Shown: positions 1-7,705 of the stretch, in pieces | Position numbering within the stretch: the first letter of the stretch is position 1 | How the letters are laid out: every line of letters begins with the position of its first letter | Assembly: GCA_958295525.1 (NCBI GenBank) | Contig: OY282355.1 | Coordinates: 2,103,931-2,167,930, forward strand | Direction of reading: 5' to 3' | DNA: 64,000 nt | DNA from: an uncultured Dehalococcoidia bacterium | GTDB lineage: Bacteria; Chloroflexota; Dehalococcoidia; Lucifugimonadales; Australimonadaceae | The notes under the pieces: generated by a model | Told to the model about the DNA's origin: nothing | Seen by the model: the letters and a program-made list of their open reading frames with translations, nothing else | Database searches by the model: none | Program-made: the position numbers and the translations under genes

Positions 1-706
1 TGGGGTTGGCCTCGACCGGATCGACGAGCGTGTACGACGCGGTCGCGCCGCCGTCCAATGCGGATATCGAAACGGTCGCGCCCACGCCGGCGCGGGAGCC
101 GCCGGACGTCTCGACCACCTCGGCTCGGCGGATCTCTTCTTCGAGTTCGCGGATGCGGGCTTCGACTTTGCCCTGCTCCTCGCGGGCGGCGTCGAGCGGG
201 GCGTTCTCCCGGTAGTCCTTGTCGGCGGCGGCGGTGCGGATGGCGGCGATGATCTCCGGGCGCTGCGCCTTCAGGTCGGCGAGTTCCTTCTCGCGCGCTT
301 CCAAGCCGCTCTCGGTCACCTCCACGGTTTGGAAGCCGACGGTGGGCGTTTGCTTCTCGCCCTTGGGAACCGCCGGGCGCGGGATCTTCACGTGAACGGA
401 AAGGCTGTCCTTGTGCCAGCCCTTCTTTTTCAGGTAGGCGAGAAAGTCTTTGACGGGGCGGAGACGGGCTTCGAAGTCGCCGCCCTTGCGGACTTCCCCC
501 GCTCCGTAGTCGGCGGCGTCGGGGGCTTTCAATTGAGCCACCGTCTTCTCGTGGCCGATAGACCGGGCGAAGCGGTGCAACTCCTCGGTGGCGCGGGAGT
601 AGAGTTGCGCCGCTTCGGCGCTGGTCTTCGTCTTGGCGTTGGGCGCGCGCTCCGCGAGGTAGCCCTCGACGGCGCTCAAGACGGTTGGCGTGTGCTCAGT
701 TTCCAA
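1..706 (-). CDS. GreA-family elongation factor with N-terminal SAM-like domain (3' end off window)
   Basis: The open frame runs uninterrupted off the left edge. The C-terminal part (from about residue 135) matches GreA: a coiled coil with RPEIIAAI, then DKDYRENAPLDAAREEQG, where the acidic tip residues and the EN..DAA..EQG pattern of GreA are visible, followed by the start of the FKBP-like domain (VGATVSISALDGG). GreA stimulates RNA polymerase to cleave backtracked transcripts. Residues 10-105 are extra. The pattern AVEGYLAER, LYSRATEELHRFAR, LRPVKDFLAYLKKKGW resembles the SAM-like core-binding domain of tyrosine recombinases, which is an inference from pattern. No ATG is available. The TTG at 704-706 has GGAGAGG eight bases upstream and is the chosen start. 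A canonical greA lies at 45300-45773, so this is a paralogue. Confidence 0.75.
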   Translation of the reverse strand, partial: METEHTPTVLSAVEGYLAERAPNAKTKTSAEAAQLYSRATEELHRFARSIGHEKTVAQLKAPDAADYGAGEVRKGGDFEARLRPVKDFLAYLKKKGWHKDSLSVHVKIPRPAVPKGEKQTPTVGFQTVEVTESGLEAREKELADLKAQRPEIIAAIRTAAADKDYRENAPLDAAREEQGKVEARIRELEEEIRRAEVVETSGGSRAGVGATVSISALDGGATASYTLVDPVEANP

Positions 707-752
707 GCGCTTTTCCTCTCCGCGCCGCCGCAGGCGGCGGATGCTGCCGACG

Positions 753-1223
753 CTACCGCCCCGCCCTTGCCGCGTGCAGCGCCTCTTGCGCTTGCCGGTG
801 GGCGTGGCGGTTCCTGTAGCGCCGCTCGGTTGGCCCCGCCGCGTCGCGGGGCAGTTGGGAGTTGGCTTTCTTGAGGAAGGCCAGGAGTTCTTTCGCGGAG
901 GCGCGCCGCGCCTTGATGTCCTCCACCGGATACACGTCCGTGTAGTAGTTCCGATGCAAGTCCTCGACGTCGTCGAACTGCTTGACGGCCTTGTAGTTCT
1001 CCGTCAGGTCGGCGATATGCTTGATGATGACTTTGGCGTCCGCGTGCCCCGCGTAGGGCCAGTTGCGCCGTTCCGCGACGATCTTCAGGGCGTGCGCGAC
1101 CGCTCCCCAGACTTTCTCGGACGCTTGGAGCCTGTCCCCGTCCCGAACCATCTTGCCGGAATGGGAATAGAGCCTGTCTCTGTGCTCCGCGTGGGGGGCG
1201 ATGGGTTTCTCTGCGATGACCAT
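753..1223 (-). CDS. Small HEPN/PaREP1-like helical protein
   Basis: The protein has 156 residues and lies 46 bases upstream of the GreA-like gene on the same strand, so the two are probably cotranscribed. The central part (RLQASEKVWGAVAHALKIVAERRNWPYAG, given here as RLQASEKVWGAV and ALKIVAERRNWPYAG) looks like the PaREP1/HEPN-type helical bundle often seen in archaeal and bacterial toxin-antitoxin or nucleotide-binding contexts. This assignment rests on motif memory only. The C-terminal 30 residues are rich in Arg, Ala and His and look disordered. The ATG start has AAGAGG upstream at good spacing. No partner nucleotidyltransferase is visible, so a toxin-antitoxin role cannot be argued. It could be an unrelated helical protein. 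Confidence 0.5.
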   Translation of the reverse strand: MVIAEKPIAPHAEHRDRLYSHSGKMVRDGDRLQASEKVWGAVAHALKIVAERRNWPYAGHADAKVIIKHIADLTENYKAVKQFDDVEDLHRNYYTDVYPVEDIKARRASAKELLAFLKKANSQLPRDAAGPTERRYRNRHAHRQAQEALHAARAGR

Positions 1224-1260
1224 TCGGCGCGCCTCTTGCTAACCATCCTACCACAAACGT

Positions 1261-1288
1261 CGGGGGCTCCGGCGCGCCGGAGCCCCCG
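1261..1288 (-). terminator. Perfect 28-base palindrome downstream of the ABC substrate-binding gene
   Basis: Two 14-base arms (CGGGGGCTCCGGCG and its complement) meet without a spacer, so as RNA this forms a very stable hairpin 39 bases past the stop codon of the leftward substrate-binding protein gene. There is no clear T run after the stem, so strict Rho-independent termination is uncertain. It may instead protect the 3' end. Confidence 0.6.
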
Positions 1289-1327
1289 ATTCGTCCGTTC
1301 CCTGTTCCGTTCCAGGATTCTCGAACG

Positions 1328-3052
1328 CTAGCGGTCGAGCCAGGCGTTCTCGAAGACCTGGTGGTACATCTTGTTCGTGCCGCGCCAGCCGACGTCGCGC
1401 ACCTCCGGCCGGGCCACGATGCCGTTGCCCCAGACGGGGCTCGTCACGCGGTACGACTGATCGGCGACGTAGACCTGCAGTTCGCGCAGCACGTCCTCGC
1501 GGTTGGAGTCGTCCGACGCCCAGAGGTTGGCGACGATGGCGTTGAGTTCGGCGTCGGGCGCAAGGCTGAGCGTGTTGCGCGGCTGCACCTCGCTCCAGTA
1601 GTAGGTGGAGGCGAGGTCGTTGAAGTCGAACGAGTTCGTCCAGCCGAAGTAGAGGTCGTCGTAGGCTTGCTGCGACCCCGCGCCGAGGAACGGGCCGTAC
1701 TCCTGAATGTTGAACGAGGCGTTGATCCCGACGGCGCGCAGCATCGTCAGGACGGTCTCCGCGACCTCCTGCCACGGCGAGCCGTACTGCCCCGTCCACA
1801 TTACGGTGGTGTCGAACCCGTCGGGGTAGCCGGCCTCGGTCAGCATCTGCTTGGCGAGGTCGGGGTTGTACTGCATATAGCGGGCGACGTCGTCCGGGTA
1901 GTCGCCGAGTTCGAGCGCCTCGGGGTCGAGCGGCCACCCTTGCAGCACGGGCTGGCCGTCGCCGCGCAAGGCGGTTGCGACGATGGCGTCGCGGTCGAGC
2001 GCCATCGAGACGGCGCGGCGCACGCGCACGTCGTTCCACGGCTCCTTGTCCAGCCGCATCCGTATCTCCATATGGAAGAGGCTGGGGCAGGACTTGGTGA
2101 AGAAGTCGGGGTTGGTGCGGCCGATCTCCTCCAGCACGCGCGGCCCGGCGGCGGGGAAGACGTTGATCTGGCCGGAGCGGAGCGCGGCGAGCCGCGTGGC
2201 GGCGTCCGGGATGATGTGCGCCTCGACCGTGCTCGCGTAAGGCCGCCCATCCTTGAAGTAGTTGGGGTTGCGGTCGAACACCACTTTCGTGCCGGACTGA
2301 TGCTCCACGAACATAAACGGCCCGGTGCCGACCCACGAAGCCGCCGGGTTCTCGCGGTTGTCCTCGGCGGACGCCTCCTCCGCGACGATCCAGCCTTGCC
2401 GGTTGCCGGACGGCATTCCGTTGACGAAGTCGAACGGCTGCTTCAGGTTGATGCGGACGGTGTAGTCGTCAACCTTTTCGGCGTTGTCGTAGAAGACCTG
2501 GCCGACGTAGGCGCCTCCGGCGAGGCCCTTGGCGAAGCGCTCGTTGAAGGTGTAGACCACGTCGTCCGCGGTCAACTCCCTCCCGTTGAGCGGGGGCTTG
2601 TCGTGCCAGTTGATGCCCCGGCGCAGTTTGAACTCGAGCGTGGTTGGGCTCGTGAACTCCCAACTTTCGGCGATTTCGGGCTGCAACTCGATGGCGCAAC
2701 TGTCGCCGATTTGGGGCGCGGGCGAGTAGAGCGGGTTGAAGACGAGTTCCGCGATCTTCCGCGTCGGGTCCCAGAAGCGGGTGCGTCCCCACGGGTCCCA
2801 GCCCGGAGGGTCGCTGCGAATCCAGTAGGCGAGCGTGCCGCCGTACAGAGGCTCCGGCGTCGCGGTGGGCGCGGGAGTGGGAGTGGCGGGGGCCGCGGGC
2901 GGCGCCGTCGCTCCGGGCTCCGGCGTGTTGGTCGGCTGCGCGGGGACCGGCGTCGCGGTGGGGTCCGCCGATGTGCAAGCGGCGAGCGCCGCGACGCTCA
3001 GCAGCGCGACCGCAAGGAGCGCGGCCATTCGCAGAATCAGTCTTGTGCCCAT
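1328..3052 (-). CDS. ABC transporter substrate-binding lipoprotein, oligopeptide family 5
   Basis: This 574-residue extracytoplasmic binding protein belongs to the SBP_bac_5 (DppA/OppA) family and would deliver peptides or similar solutes to an ABC permease. The N-terminus has a hydrophobic signal and the lipobox LAAC at about residues 22-25, followed by a Thr-Pro-Ala linker (to about residue 68) that spaces the domain from the membrane. Family-typical segments follow: YGGTLAYWIRSDPPGWDPW, the AESWEFTSPTTLEFKLRRGINWHD strand region, ADDVVYTFNERF and the late DVRVRRAVSMALDRDAI motif. No permease or ATPase genes are adjacent, so the partner subunits are elsewhere. A consensus-like promoter lies upstream at 3110-3138. 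The SD GGGAGGA precedes the ATG by 4 to 5 bases. The substrate cannot be deduced. Confidence 0.9.
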   Translation of the reverse strand: MGTRLILRMAALLAVALLSVAALAACTSADPTATPVPAQPTNTPEPGATAPPAAPATPTPAPTATPEPLYGGTLAYWIRSDPPGWDPWGRTRFWDPTRKIAELVFNPLYSPAPQIGDSCAIELQPEIAESWEFTSPTTLEFKLRRGINWHDKPPLNGRELTADDVVYTFNERFAKGLAGGAYVGQVFYDNAEKVDDYTVRINLKQPFDFVNGMPSGNRQGWIVAEEASAEDNRENPAASWVGTGPFMFVEHQSGTKVVFDRNPNYFKDGRPYASTVEAHIIPDAATRLAALRSGQINVFPAAGPRVLEEIGRTNPDFFTKSCPSLFHMEIRMRLDKEPWNDVRVRRAVSMALDRDAIVATALRGDGQPVLQGWPLDPEALELGDYPDDVARYMQYNPDLAKQMLTEAGYPDGFDTTVMWTGQYGSPWQEVAETVLTMLRAVGINASFNIQEYGPFLGAGSQQAYDDLYFGWTNSFDFNDLASTYYWSEVQPRNTLSLAPDAELNAIVANLWASDDSNREDVLRELQVYVADQSYRVTSPVWGNGIVARPEVRDVGWRGTNKMYHQVFENAWLDR

Positions 3053-3109
3053 ATCGTCCTCCCTATGGTGCAGGCGCGCGGAGCGGGGCGGCCCTCTCCC
3101 GCATTGCGC

Positions 3110-3138
3110 TTTCTACGCTAACTTGCGCCCGCTGTCAA
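3110..3138 (-). promoter_or_regulatory. Sigma-70-type promoter for the substrate-binding protein gene
   Basis: On the minus strand TTGACA (3138-3133) is followed by a 17-base spacer and TAGAAA (3115-3110). The -35 is a perfect consensus and the -10 matches 4 of 6. The start codon at 3052 lies about 50 bases downstream of the predicted transcription start. Confidence 0.7.
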
Positions 3139-3265
3139 TCGGGGCGCGGGGCGTGGGCGCGGGGCGTTGCGGACATCCGCCCCTTGCGGCGCCGGCGGGA
3201 TGACTCCTACTATATCGCCGATTTGCCCCGCCGGAGCGTTTTCGGCGCGGCGCGAGGAGGCTGCA

Positions 3266-3637
3266 GTGCGGGACGTCGCCATCGGCGTTGACCTCATCGA
3301 GATAGACCGCATCGCCGCGGCGCTGGAGCGGTTCGGCTCGCGCTTCTTGGAGCGCGTCTACACGGAGGGCGAGGTCGCCTACTGCAGGGGGCGCGCCCCG
3401 CAACTCGCCGCCCGGTTCGCTGCGAAAGAGGCCGCGATGAAGGCGCTCGGCACGGGAACGCGCGGCGTCTCGTGGCGCGACGTGGAGGTCACCCGCAAGC
3501 GCACGGGCGAGCCGCAGATCGCCCTCCACGGAAGGGCGGACGCGCGCGCCCGCGCGCTCGGCGTGGACCGCCTCGCCCTAAGCCTATCCCACTCCCGCGC
3601 CTACGCCGTCGCGTCGGTCGTCGCGAGGTTGCCATGA
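3266..3637 (+). CDS. acpS: Holo-[acyl-carrier-protein] synthase
   Basis: AcpS transfers the 4'-phosphopantetheine arm from CoA to the active-site serine of acyl carrier protein. The 123-residue length is normal for the family. Visible signatures are the N-terminal GVDLIEIDRI with the metal-binding Asp, the central RFAAKEAAMKALG containing the conserved Lys-Glu, and the late LSLSHSRAYAVA. The GTG at 3266 is chosen because GAGGAGG sits five bases before it and because the family motif starts four residues later. An upstream ATG at 3167 would add an implausible low-complexity extension. The stop overlaps the ATG of the next gene (ATGA), indicating translational coupling. Confidence 0.92.
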   Translation: MRDVAIGVDLIEIDRIAAALERFGSRFLERVYTEGEVAYCRGRAPQLAARFAAKEAAMKALGTGTRGVSWRDVEVTRKRTGEPQIALHGRADARARALGVDRLALSLSHSRAYAVASVVARLP

Positions 3638-5187
3638 AAGTCGTAACCACGGAAGAGATGCGCTTGATGGAGGAGCGGGCCGCGGAGGCCGGCGTCTCCC
3701 CCGACGCGCTGATGGAGAGCGCGGGGCTCGCCGTCGCCCGCAACGCCGCCCAGCGGCTCGACGGCGTCCGCAGCAAGCGCGTCGTCGTGCTCGTCGGCCC
3801 CGGCAACAACGGCGGCGACGGCATGGTCGCGGCGCGCTACCTCGCCGATTGGGGCGCGGTGGTGACGCTCTATATGACGACCGCCCGCCGCCGGGACGAC
3901 AAGTTCGAGGAGTGCCGCGAGCGGCGCTGCCGCGTCGTCGAGGCGTCCGAGGACAGGGAATGCTGGCAACTGGGCAGTTACGTGTCGCTCGCCGACCTCG
4001 TGCTCGACGCGATGCTCGGCGTCGGCGCCCGCCCCGGCCTGGAGCCGCCGATTCTGCCCGTCGTCGAGGCCGTCGCCCAGATGAAGACGCGGGCCAATCA
4101 GCCGTTGTTCGTCGCCGTTGACGTTCCCACCGGCATTGACGCCGACGCCGGCGAGCGCGGCGAATTCTGCTTTCCCGCCGACGTCACGCTCGCGCTCGGC
4201 GCGCCCAAGCGCGGCCTGCTGCAGTTCCCCGGCGCGGCCGCGGTCGGCGAACTCCAAACCCTCCCCATCGGCCTGCCCGACGGCGCGGACGACGGCTTGC
4301 CGATCGATCTGGCCGACGCCGCCCTGGTGGGCCCGCTGCTGCCCTTGAGGCCCGGCGACGCGCATAAGGGCAGTTTCGGCGGCGCGCTCGTCGTGGGGGG
4401 AAGCCGCGCCTTCGCGGGAGCGCCCGCGCTCGCCGCCGCCGCCGCCTACCGCGCTGGCGCGGGCATCGTCCGCATCGCCGCGCCGGAGAGCGTCAGCCGC
4501 ATCGCCGCCGCCCAACTGCTCGAGCCCGTGCATACGCCGCTTGCCGAGACCCCGGAAGGCGGCGCGTCCCCGGGCGCGGCAGGCGCCGCACGGGAAGCGC
4601 TCGACGCCGCGGCGTCCGCCGTCGTCGGCCCGGGGCTGGGCGCGGGAGAGGCGTCCGCGTCGTTCCTGCGCGCGCTCCTCCTCACGCCGCCCGCAATCGC
4701 CGCCCCCGTCGTGCTCGACGCCGACGCGCTCAACGTGCTCGCGGGCGCCTACGACTGGCCGTCGCAACTCGCGGCGCGCGCCGTGCTGACCCCGCACCCG
4801 GGCGAGATGGGCAGGCTGCTAGCGCTCCCCGTCCACGAAATTCAGCGCGACCGGACGGCCATCGCGTCGGAGGCCGCGCGCCGCTGGGGGCAAGTCGTCG
4901 TTCTGAAAGGGGCGCACACCGTCGTCGCCGCGCCGGACGGGCGCGCAGCCCTCAGCCCGTTCGCCAACCCCGCGCTTGCGACGGGGGGCTCGGGCGACGT
5001 GCTCGCGGGCGTCATCGGCGGCCTTCTCGCGCAGGGGATGGAGCGCTACGAGGCCGCCGTCGCGGGCGTCCACTTGCATGGCGCAGCCGCCGAGCGCTGG
5101 CGCGCCGCCAATGGCTCAGGCGGTATGCTGGCGAGCGACCTCCTGGCGTTGCTGCCGCGCGTCACCGAGGATGCGCGGGGAGGGTGA
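3634..5187 (+). CDS. nnrD: Bifunctional NAD(P)HX epimerase/ADP-dependent NAD(P)HX dehydratase
   Basis: This repairs hydrated, inactive NADH and NADPH. The N-terminal YjeF_N domain (residues 1-215) epimerises R-NAD(P)HX and shows VGPGNNGGDGMVAARYL and VAVDVPTGIDAD. The C-terminal ribokinase-like domain dehydrates S-NAD(P)HX and shows GDAHKGSFGGALVVGGS, VLDADALNVLAG, LTPHPGEMGRL and the nucleotide-binding NPALATGGSGDVLAGVIGG. At 517 residues it is the usual size for the fused enzyme. The start overlaps the acpS stop by four bases. Association with acpS in one operon is common in bacteria. All key glycine-rich and Asp residues appear intact. Confidence 0.93.
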   Translation: MKVVTTEEMRLMEERAAEAGVSPDALMESAGLAVARNAAQRLDGVRSKRVVVLVGPGNNGGDGMVAARYLADWGAVVTLYMTTARRRDDKFEECRERRCRVVEASEDRECWQLGSYVSLADLVLDAMLGVGARPGLEPPILPVVEAVAQMKTRANQPLFVAVDVPTGIDADAGERGEFCFPADVTLALGAPKRGLLQFPGAAAVGELQTLPIGLPDGADDGLPIDLADAALVGPLLPLRPGDAHKGSFGGALVVGGSRAFAGAPALAAAAAYRAGAGIVRIAAPESVSRIAAAQLLEPVHTPLAETPEGGASPGAAGAAREALDAAASAVVGPGLGAGEASASFLRALLLTPPAIAAPVVLDADALNVLAGAYDWPSQLAARAVLTPHPGEMGRLLALPVHEIQRDRTAIASEAARRWGQVVVLKGAHTVVAAPDGRAALSPFANPALATGGSGDVLAGVIGGLLAQGMERYEAAVAGVHLHGAAAERWRAANGSGGMLASDLLALLPRVTEDARGG

Positions 5188-5197
5188 TGGCGGCAGG

Positions 5198-5500
5198 CTA
5201 CCCGTCCTTGAGCGATTGCACGATCTGGGCGGCGCGGGCGAAATCGTCGCGGTGGACGCGAATGGATGCGTAGTTCTGCGGGATGGAGCGCGTGATGTCG
5301 AACGCGGAGAGCGTCTTGAGGCGGGCGCGGATGCCGAGGCGGGTCAGTTCGGCGTAGATCTCCTCGGCGCGGGCCTTGTTCGCCGATCCCCAGACAGCGT
5401 GCACCTCCGTCCAAACCCGCGCCTCCTGATACGCCCGCCAATAGAGAATCGCCGCCCCCCCGACGCCCGCAGCGGCGAGAATGAGGATCAGCGTCTCCAT
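5198..5500 (-). CDS. Small membrane-anchored protein with DUF2007-like domain
   Basis: This is a 100-residue protein with one N-terminal transmembrane helix (residues 3-21, ILILAAAGVGGAAILYW region) and a soluble C-terminal part. The segment ANKARAEEIYAELTRLGIRARLK and its ending ASIRVHRDDFARAAQIVQSL resembles the short alpha-beta DUF2007 fold seen in putative signalling proteins. Function is unknown. The start lies within the last 13 bases of coaBC, so it is probably translated with the CoA genes. A similar C-terminal domain occurs in the membrane protein at 20278-21204. The family link is from memory of the pattern. Confidence 0.6.
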   Translation of the reverse strand: METLILILAAAGVGGAAILYWRAYQEARVWTEVHAVWGSANKARAEEIYAELTRLGIRARLKTLSAFDITRSIPQNYASIRVHRDDFARAAQIVQSLKDG

Positions 5501-6777
5501 GCGGCTTCCCCGGCCGGGGGCTTCCGCCGCCGCGCCCCCGGCTCCCCGCTTCCCTGAACAGGCCGGCGGGAAGCGTCCCGGCGCGCGGCGATGAGCGGGG
5601 CGATGCGGTCGAGAATCGCCGCCGCCGCGTCGTACTTCGGCAGCAGAGGCAACTCCGTCTCGCCGTCCGCGTCCACGAGCCACATCTTGTTGGCGTCCGC
5701 GCCGAAGCCCGCGCCGGTCAGCGTGATGTCGTTGGCGGCCACCAGGCGCGCCCCCTTGCTCCGCAACTTAGCGCGAGCGTTCGCCAGAAGATCGTCGCTC
5801 TCGGCGGCGAACGCGACTTTGACGACGTCGTCGGGGACGCCCGCGAGAATGTCCTCCGTGCGCTCCAGCGCGAGGGAGAGGCCGTCGCCGCCGTCCGCCT
5901 TCTTCATTTTGCGCGCGCTGGGGAAGGCGGGGCGGTAGTCGGCGACGGCGGCGGCCATCACGAGCGCGTCGGCGGACGCGGCGGCCTCCTGCACGGCGCG
6001 GCGCATCTCCTCCGCCGTCTCGACGCGGACGGCGCGGACGCCTGCAGGCGCGGGCAGTCCGGCGGAGGTCACAAGCGTCACGTCCGCGCCCCGGTCCCGG
6101 GCGGCCTCGGCGACGGCGTAGCCCATCTTGCCGGACGAGCGGTTCGTGAGCACGCGCGCCGGGTCGAGCGGCTCGCGCGTCCCCCCCGCGCTGACGACGA
6201 CGGCGCAGCCCGCCAAGTCGCCGTTCGCGCCAAGCGTCTGGGCGATGCGCCCCAGCAACTCGTCGGCGCCCGCGAGCCGCCCCCGCCCCATGAGGCCGGA
6301 CGCGAGCCGCCCCTCGTCCGGCCCGACGATGACGGCGCCGCGCTCGATCAGCGTTTGAGCGTTCCGCTGCACGGCGGGATGCTCCCACATGCCCGCGTCC
6401 ATCGCGGGAGCGACGAGCAAGGGCGCGGCGGTCGCCAGCGCGGTTACGCTGATCGGGTCGTCGGCGAGGCCGAGCGCGAGTTTGGCGATCAGGTGCGCCG
6501 TTGCGGGCGCCACGGCGAGCAGGTCGGCGGCCTGCGCCAGCGCGACGTGCTCGATCGCCTCAGGCGAGTCCGGATCGAAGAGGTCGGTCAGCGCGGCGCG
6601 GTGGGTGATGCCGCGGAACGTGAGCGGCGTTACGAAGCGCGTGGCGGAATGCGTCATCAGCGTGTCCACGAGCGCGCCGCTCTGCGTCAGCCTGCTGGCG
6701 AGTTCGACGGCCTTGTACGCGGCGATGCTGCCGCTTACGCCGAGCAGAATGCGCTTGCCGTGGAACGGCCCGCTCAC
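5488..6777 (-). CDS. coaBC: Bifunctional phosphopantothenoylcysteine decarboxylase/phosphopantothenate-cysteine ligase
   Basis: CoaBC makes 4'-phosphopantetheine from phosphopantothenate and cysteine, two consecutive steps of CoA synthesis. The N-terminal flavoprotein (CoaC, to about residue 185) shows GVSGSIAAYKAVEL, the catalytic-His region SATRFVTPLTFRGITH and the APAMDAGMW loop. The CoaB domain shows VVSAGGTREPLDPARVLTNRSSGKMG, then AAAVADYRP and the late AANDITLTGAGFGADANKM. Length (429) is slightly long because of an Arg- and Pro-rich tail after about residue 395. The ATG overlaps the stop of coaX (ATGA). The tail overlaps the start of the next small gene. Confidence 0.94.
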   Translation of the reverse strand: MSGPFHGKRILLGVSGSIAAYKAVELASRLTQSGALVDTLMTHSATRFVTPLTFRGITHRAALTDLFDPDSPEAIEHVALAQAADLLAVAPATAHLIAKLALGLADDPISVTALATAAPLLVAPAMDAGMWEHPAVQRNAQTLIERGAVIVGPDEGRLASGLMGRGRLAGADELLGRIAQTLGANGDLAGCAVVVSAGGTREPLDPARVLTNRSSGKMGYAVAEAARDRGADVTLVTSAGLPAPAGVRAVRVETAEEMRRAVQEAAASADALVMAAAVADYRPAFPSARKMKKADGGDGLSLALERTEDILAGVPDDVVKVAFAAESDDLLANARAKLRSKGARLVAANDITLTGAGFGADANKMWLVDADGETELPLLPKYDAAAAILDRIAPLIAARRDASRRPVQGSGEPGARRRKPPAGEAAWRR

Positions 6778-7568
6778 CGCGCGCCTCCCGCAAGGGCAGG
6801 GTCGCGGTTCAGATCGAAGATGCGCCGCAGGCCGCGCAGCGTCAGATCGGGATCGACGATGTCGAAGACGTCCGTCTGGGCGGCGATGATCGGGACGAGC
6901 CCTCCGGCGCCGACGACTTTCGCCTCCGGGGCGCCCATCTCGTCGCGGAAGCGCCGCGCCATCGCCTCGACGAGACCGGCGAAGCCGAAGACGAGGCCGG
7001 AGTTGATGGAGTCCGCCGTGTTCTTGCCGATGGCGCGCTCCGGGGGGGCGAGGTCAACGCGGCGCAGCATTGACGTGTTCGCGGCGAGCGCGTCGCCCGC
7101 CAGCCCGACGCCGACGGAGATCGCGCCGCCCAGATACGCGCCGTCCGCCGTGACCGCGTCGAACACGGTCGCCGTTCCCAAGTCCACTACGATGGCGGGG
7201 CCTCCGTAGCAGTGGAGCGCTGCGGCGGCGTTCACCACGCGGTCGGCCCCCACGTCGCGCGGGCTTTGATAGAGCACGCTCACGCCCGTCTTCGTCCCCG
7301 CGCCGACGGTCAACGGCTCGCCGGGGAAGAGCGTCCTGCAGACTTCCTCGAACACGCCGGTCAGCGGGGGCACGACGCTGCAGAGCGCGGCGTCTGATAT
7401 GTCCTCGACGGCCACGCCTTTCATCGGGAGGAGGTCGCGCAGCAGCAAGGCGTATTCGTCGGCGAGACGGCGGGTGTCCGTGGAGAGCCGCCAAGTCGCC
7501 GCGAGGCCGCCGCCGTCGAACGCGCCGATGGTGACGTTCGTGTTGCCGATGTCCACCGCGAGGAGCAT
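6774..7568 (-). CDS. coaX: Type III pantothenate kinase
   Basis: CoaX phosphorylates pantothenate, the first committed step of CoA synthesis, and belongs to the ASKHA fold. Motifs seen are the N-terminal phosphate loop LLAVDIGNTNVTIGAF, the pantothenate-contacting GADRVVNAAAA and the second phosphate loop VVDLGTATVFDAV. Length is 264 residues, normal for the type III enzyme. The ATG at 7568 is chosen because the family starts directly at the phosphate loop, and the open frame extending further upstream has no family similarity. The stop codon overlaps the coaBC ATG, so the two CoA enzymes are coupled. Confidence 0.94.
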   Translation of the reverse strand: MLLAVDIGNTNVTIGAFDGGGLAATWRLSTDTRRLADEYALLLRDLLPMKGVAVEDISDAALCSVVPPLTGVFEEVCRTLFPGEPLTVGAGTKTGVSVLYQSPRDVGADRVVNAAAALHCYGGPAIVVDLGTATVFDAVTADGAYLGGAISVGVGLAGDALAANTSMLRRVDLAPPERAIGKNTADSINSGLVFGFAGLVEAMARRFRDEMGAPEAKVVGAGGLVPIIAAQTDVFDIVDPDLTLRGLRRIFDLNRDPALAGGAR

Positions 7569-7705
7569 GCGGCGATTATACGCGCCTGCCCATGCGGGGC
7601 GAGATTGTCGGATAAGCGTCCGGCGGGGCGCGCCGCCCCGCCGTTCCCGCCCCACGCGCCCCGTCGTTCCCGCGAAGGCGGGAATCTCGCCCCCGGACGA
7701 GACGG
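7569..7705 (-). other. Spacer between coaX and the phosphohexomutase gene with a dispersed palindrome
   Basis: This 137-base gap contains one copy of the dispersed palindrome (GTTCCCGCGAAGGCGGGAAT at about 7665-7684) followed by CTCGCCCCCGGACG, the same flank seen near 32390 and 40890. It may end transcripts from the phosphohexomutase gene. I see no gene in it. Confidence 0.6.

Noticed and set aside
1361-3121. Plus-strand open frame of 586 codons opposite the substrate-binding protein
   Set aside because: Antisense shadow. The minus strand has a signal peptide, lipobox and family motifs.
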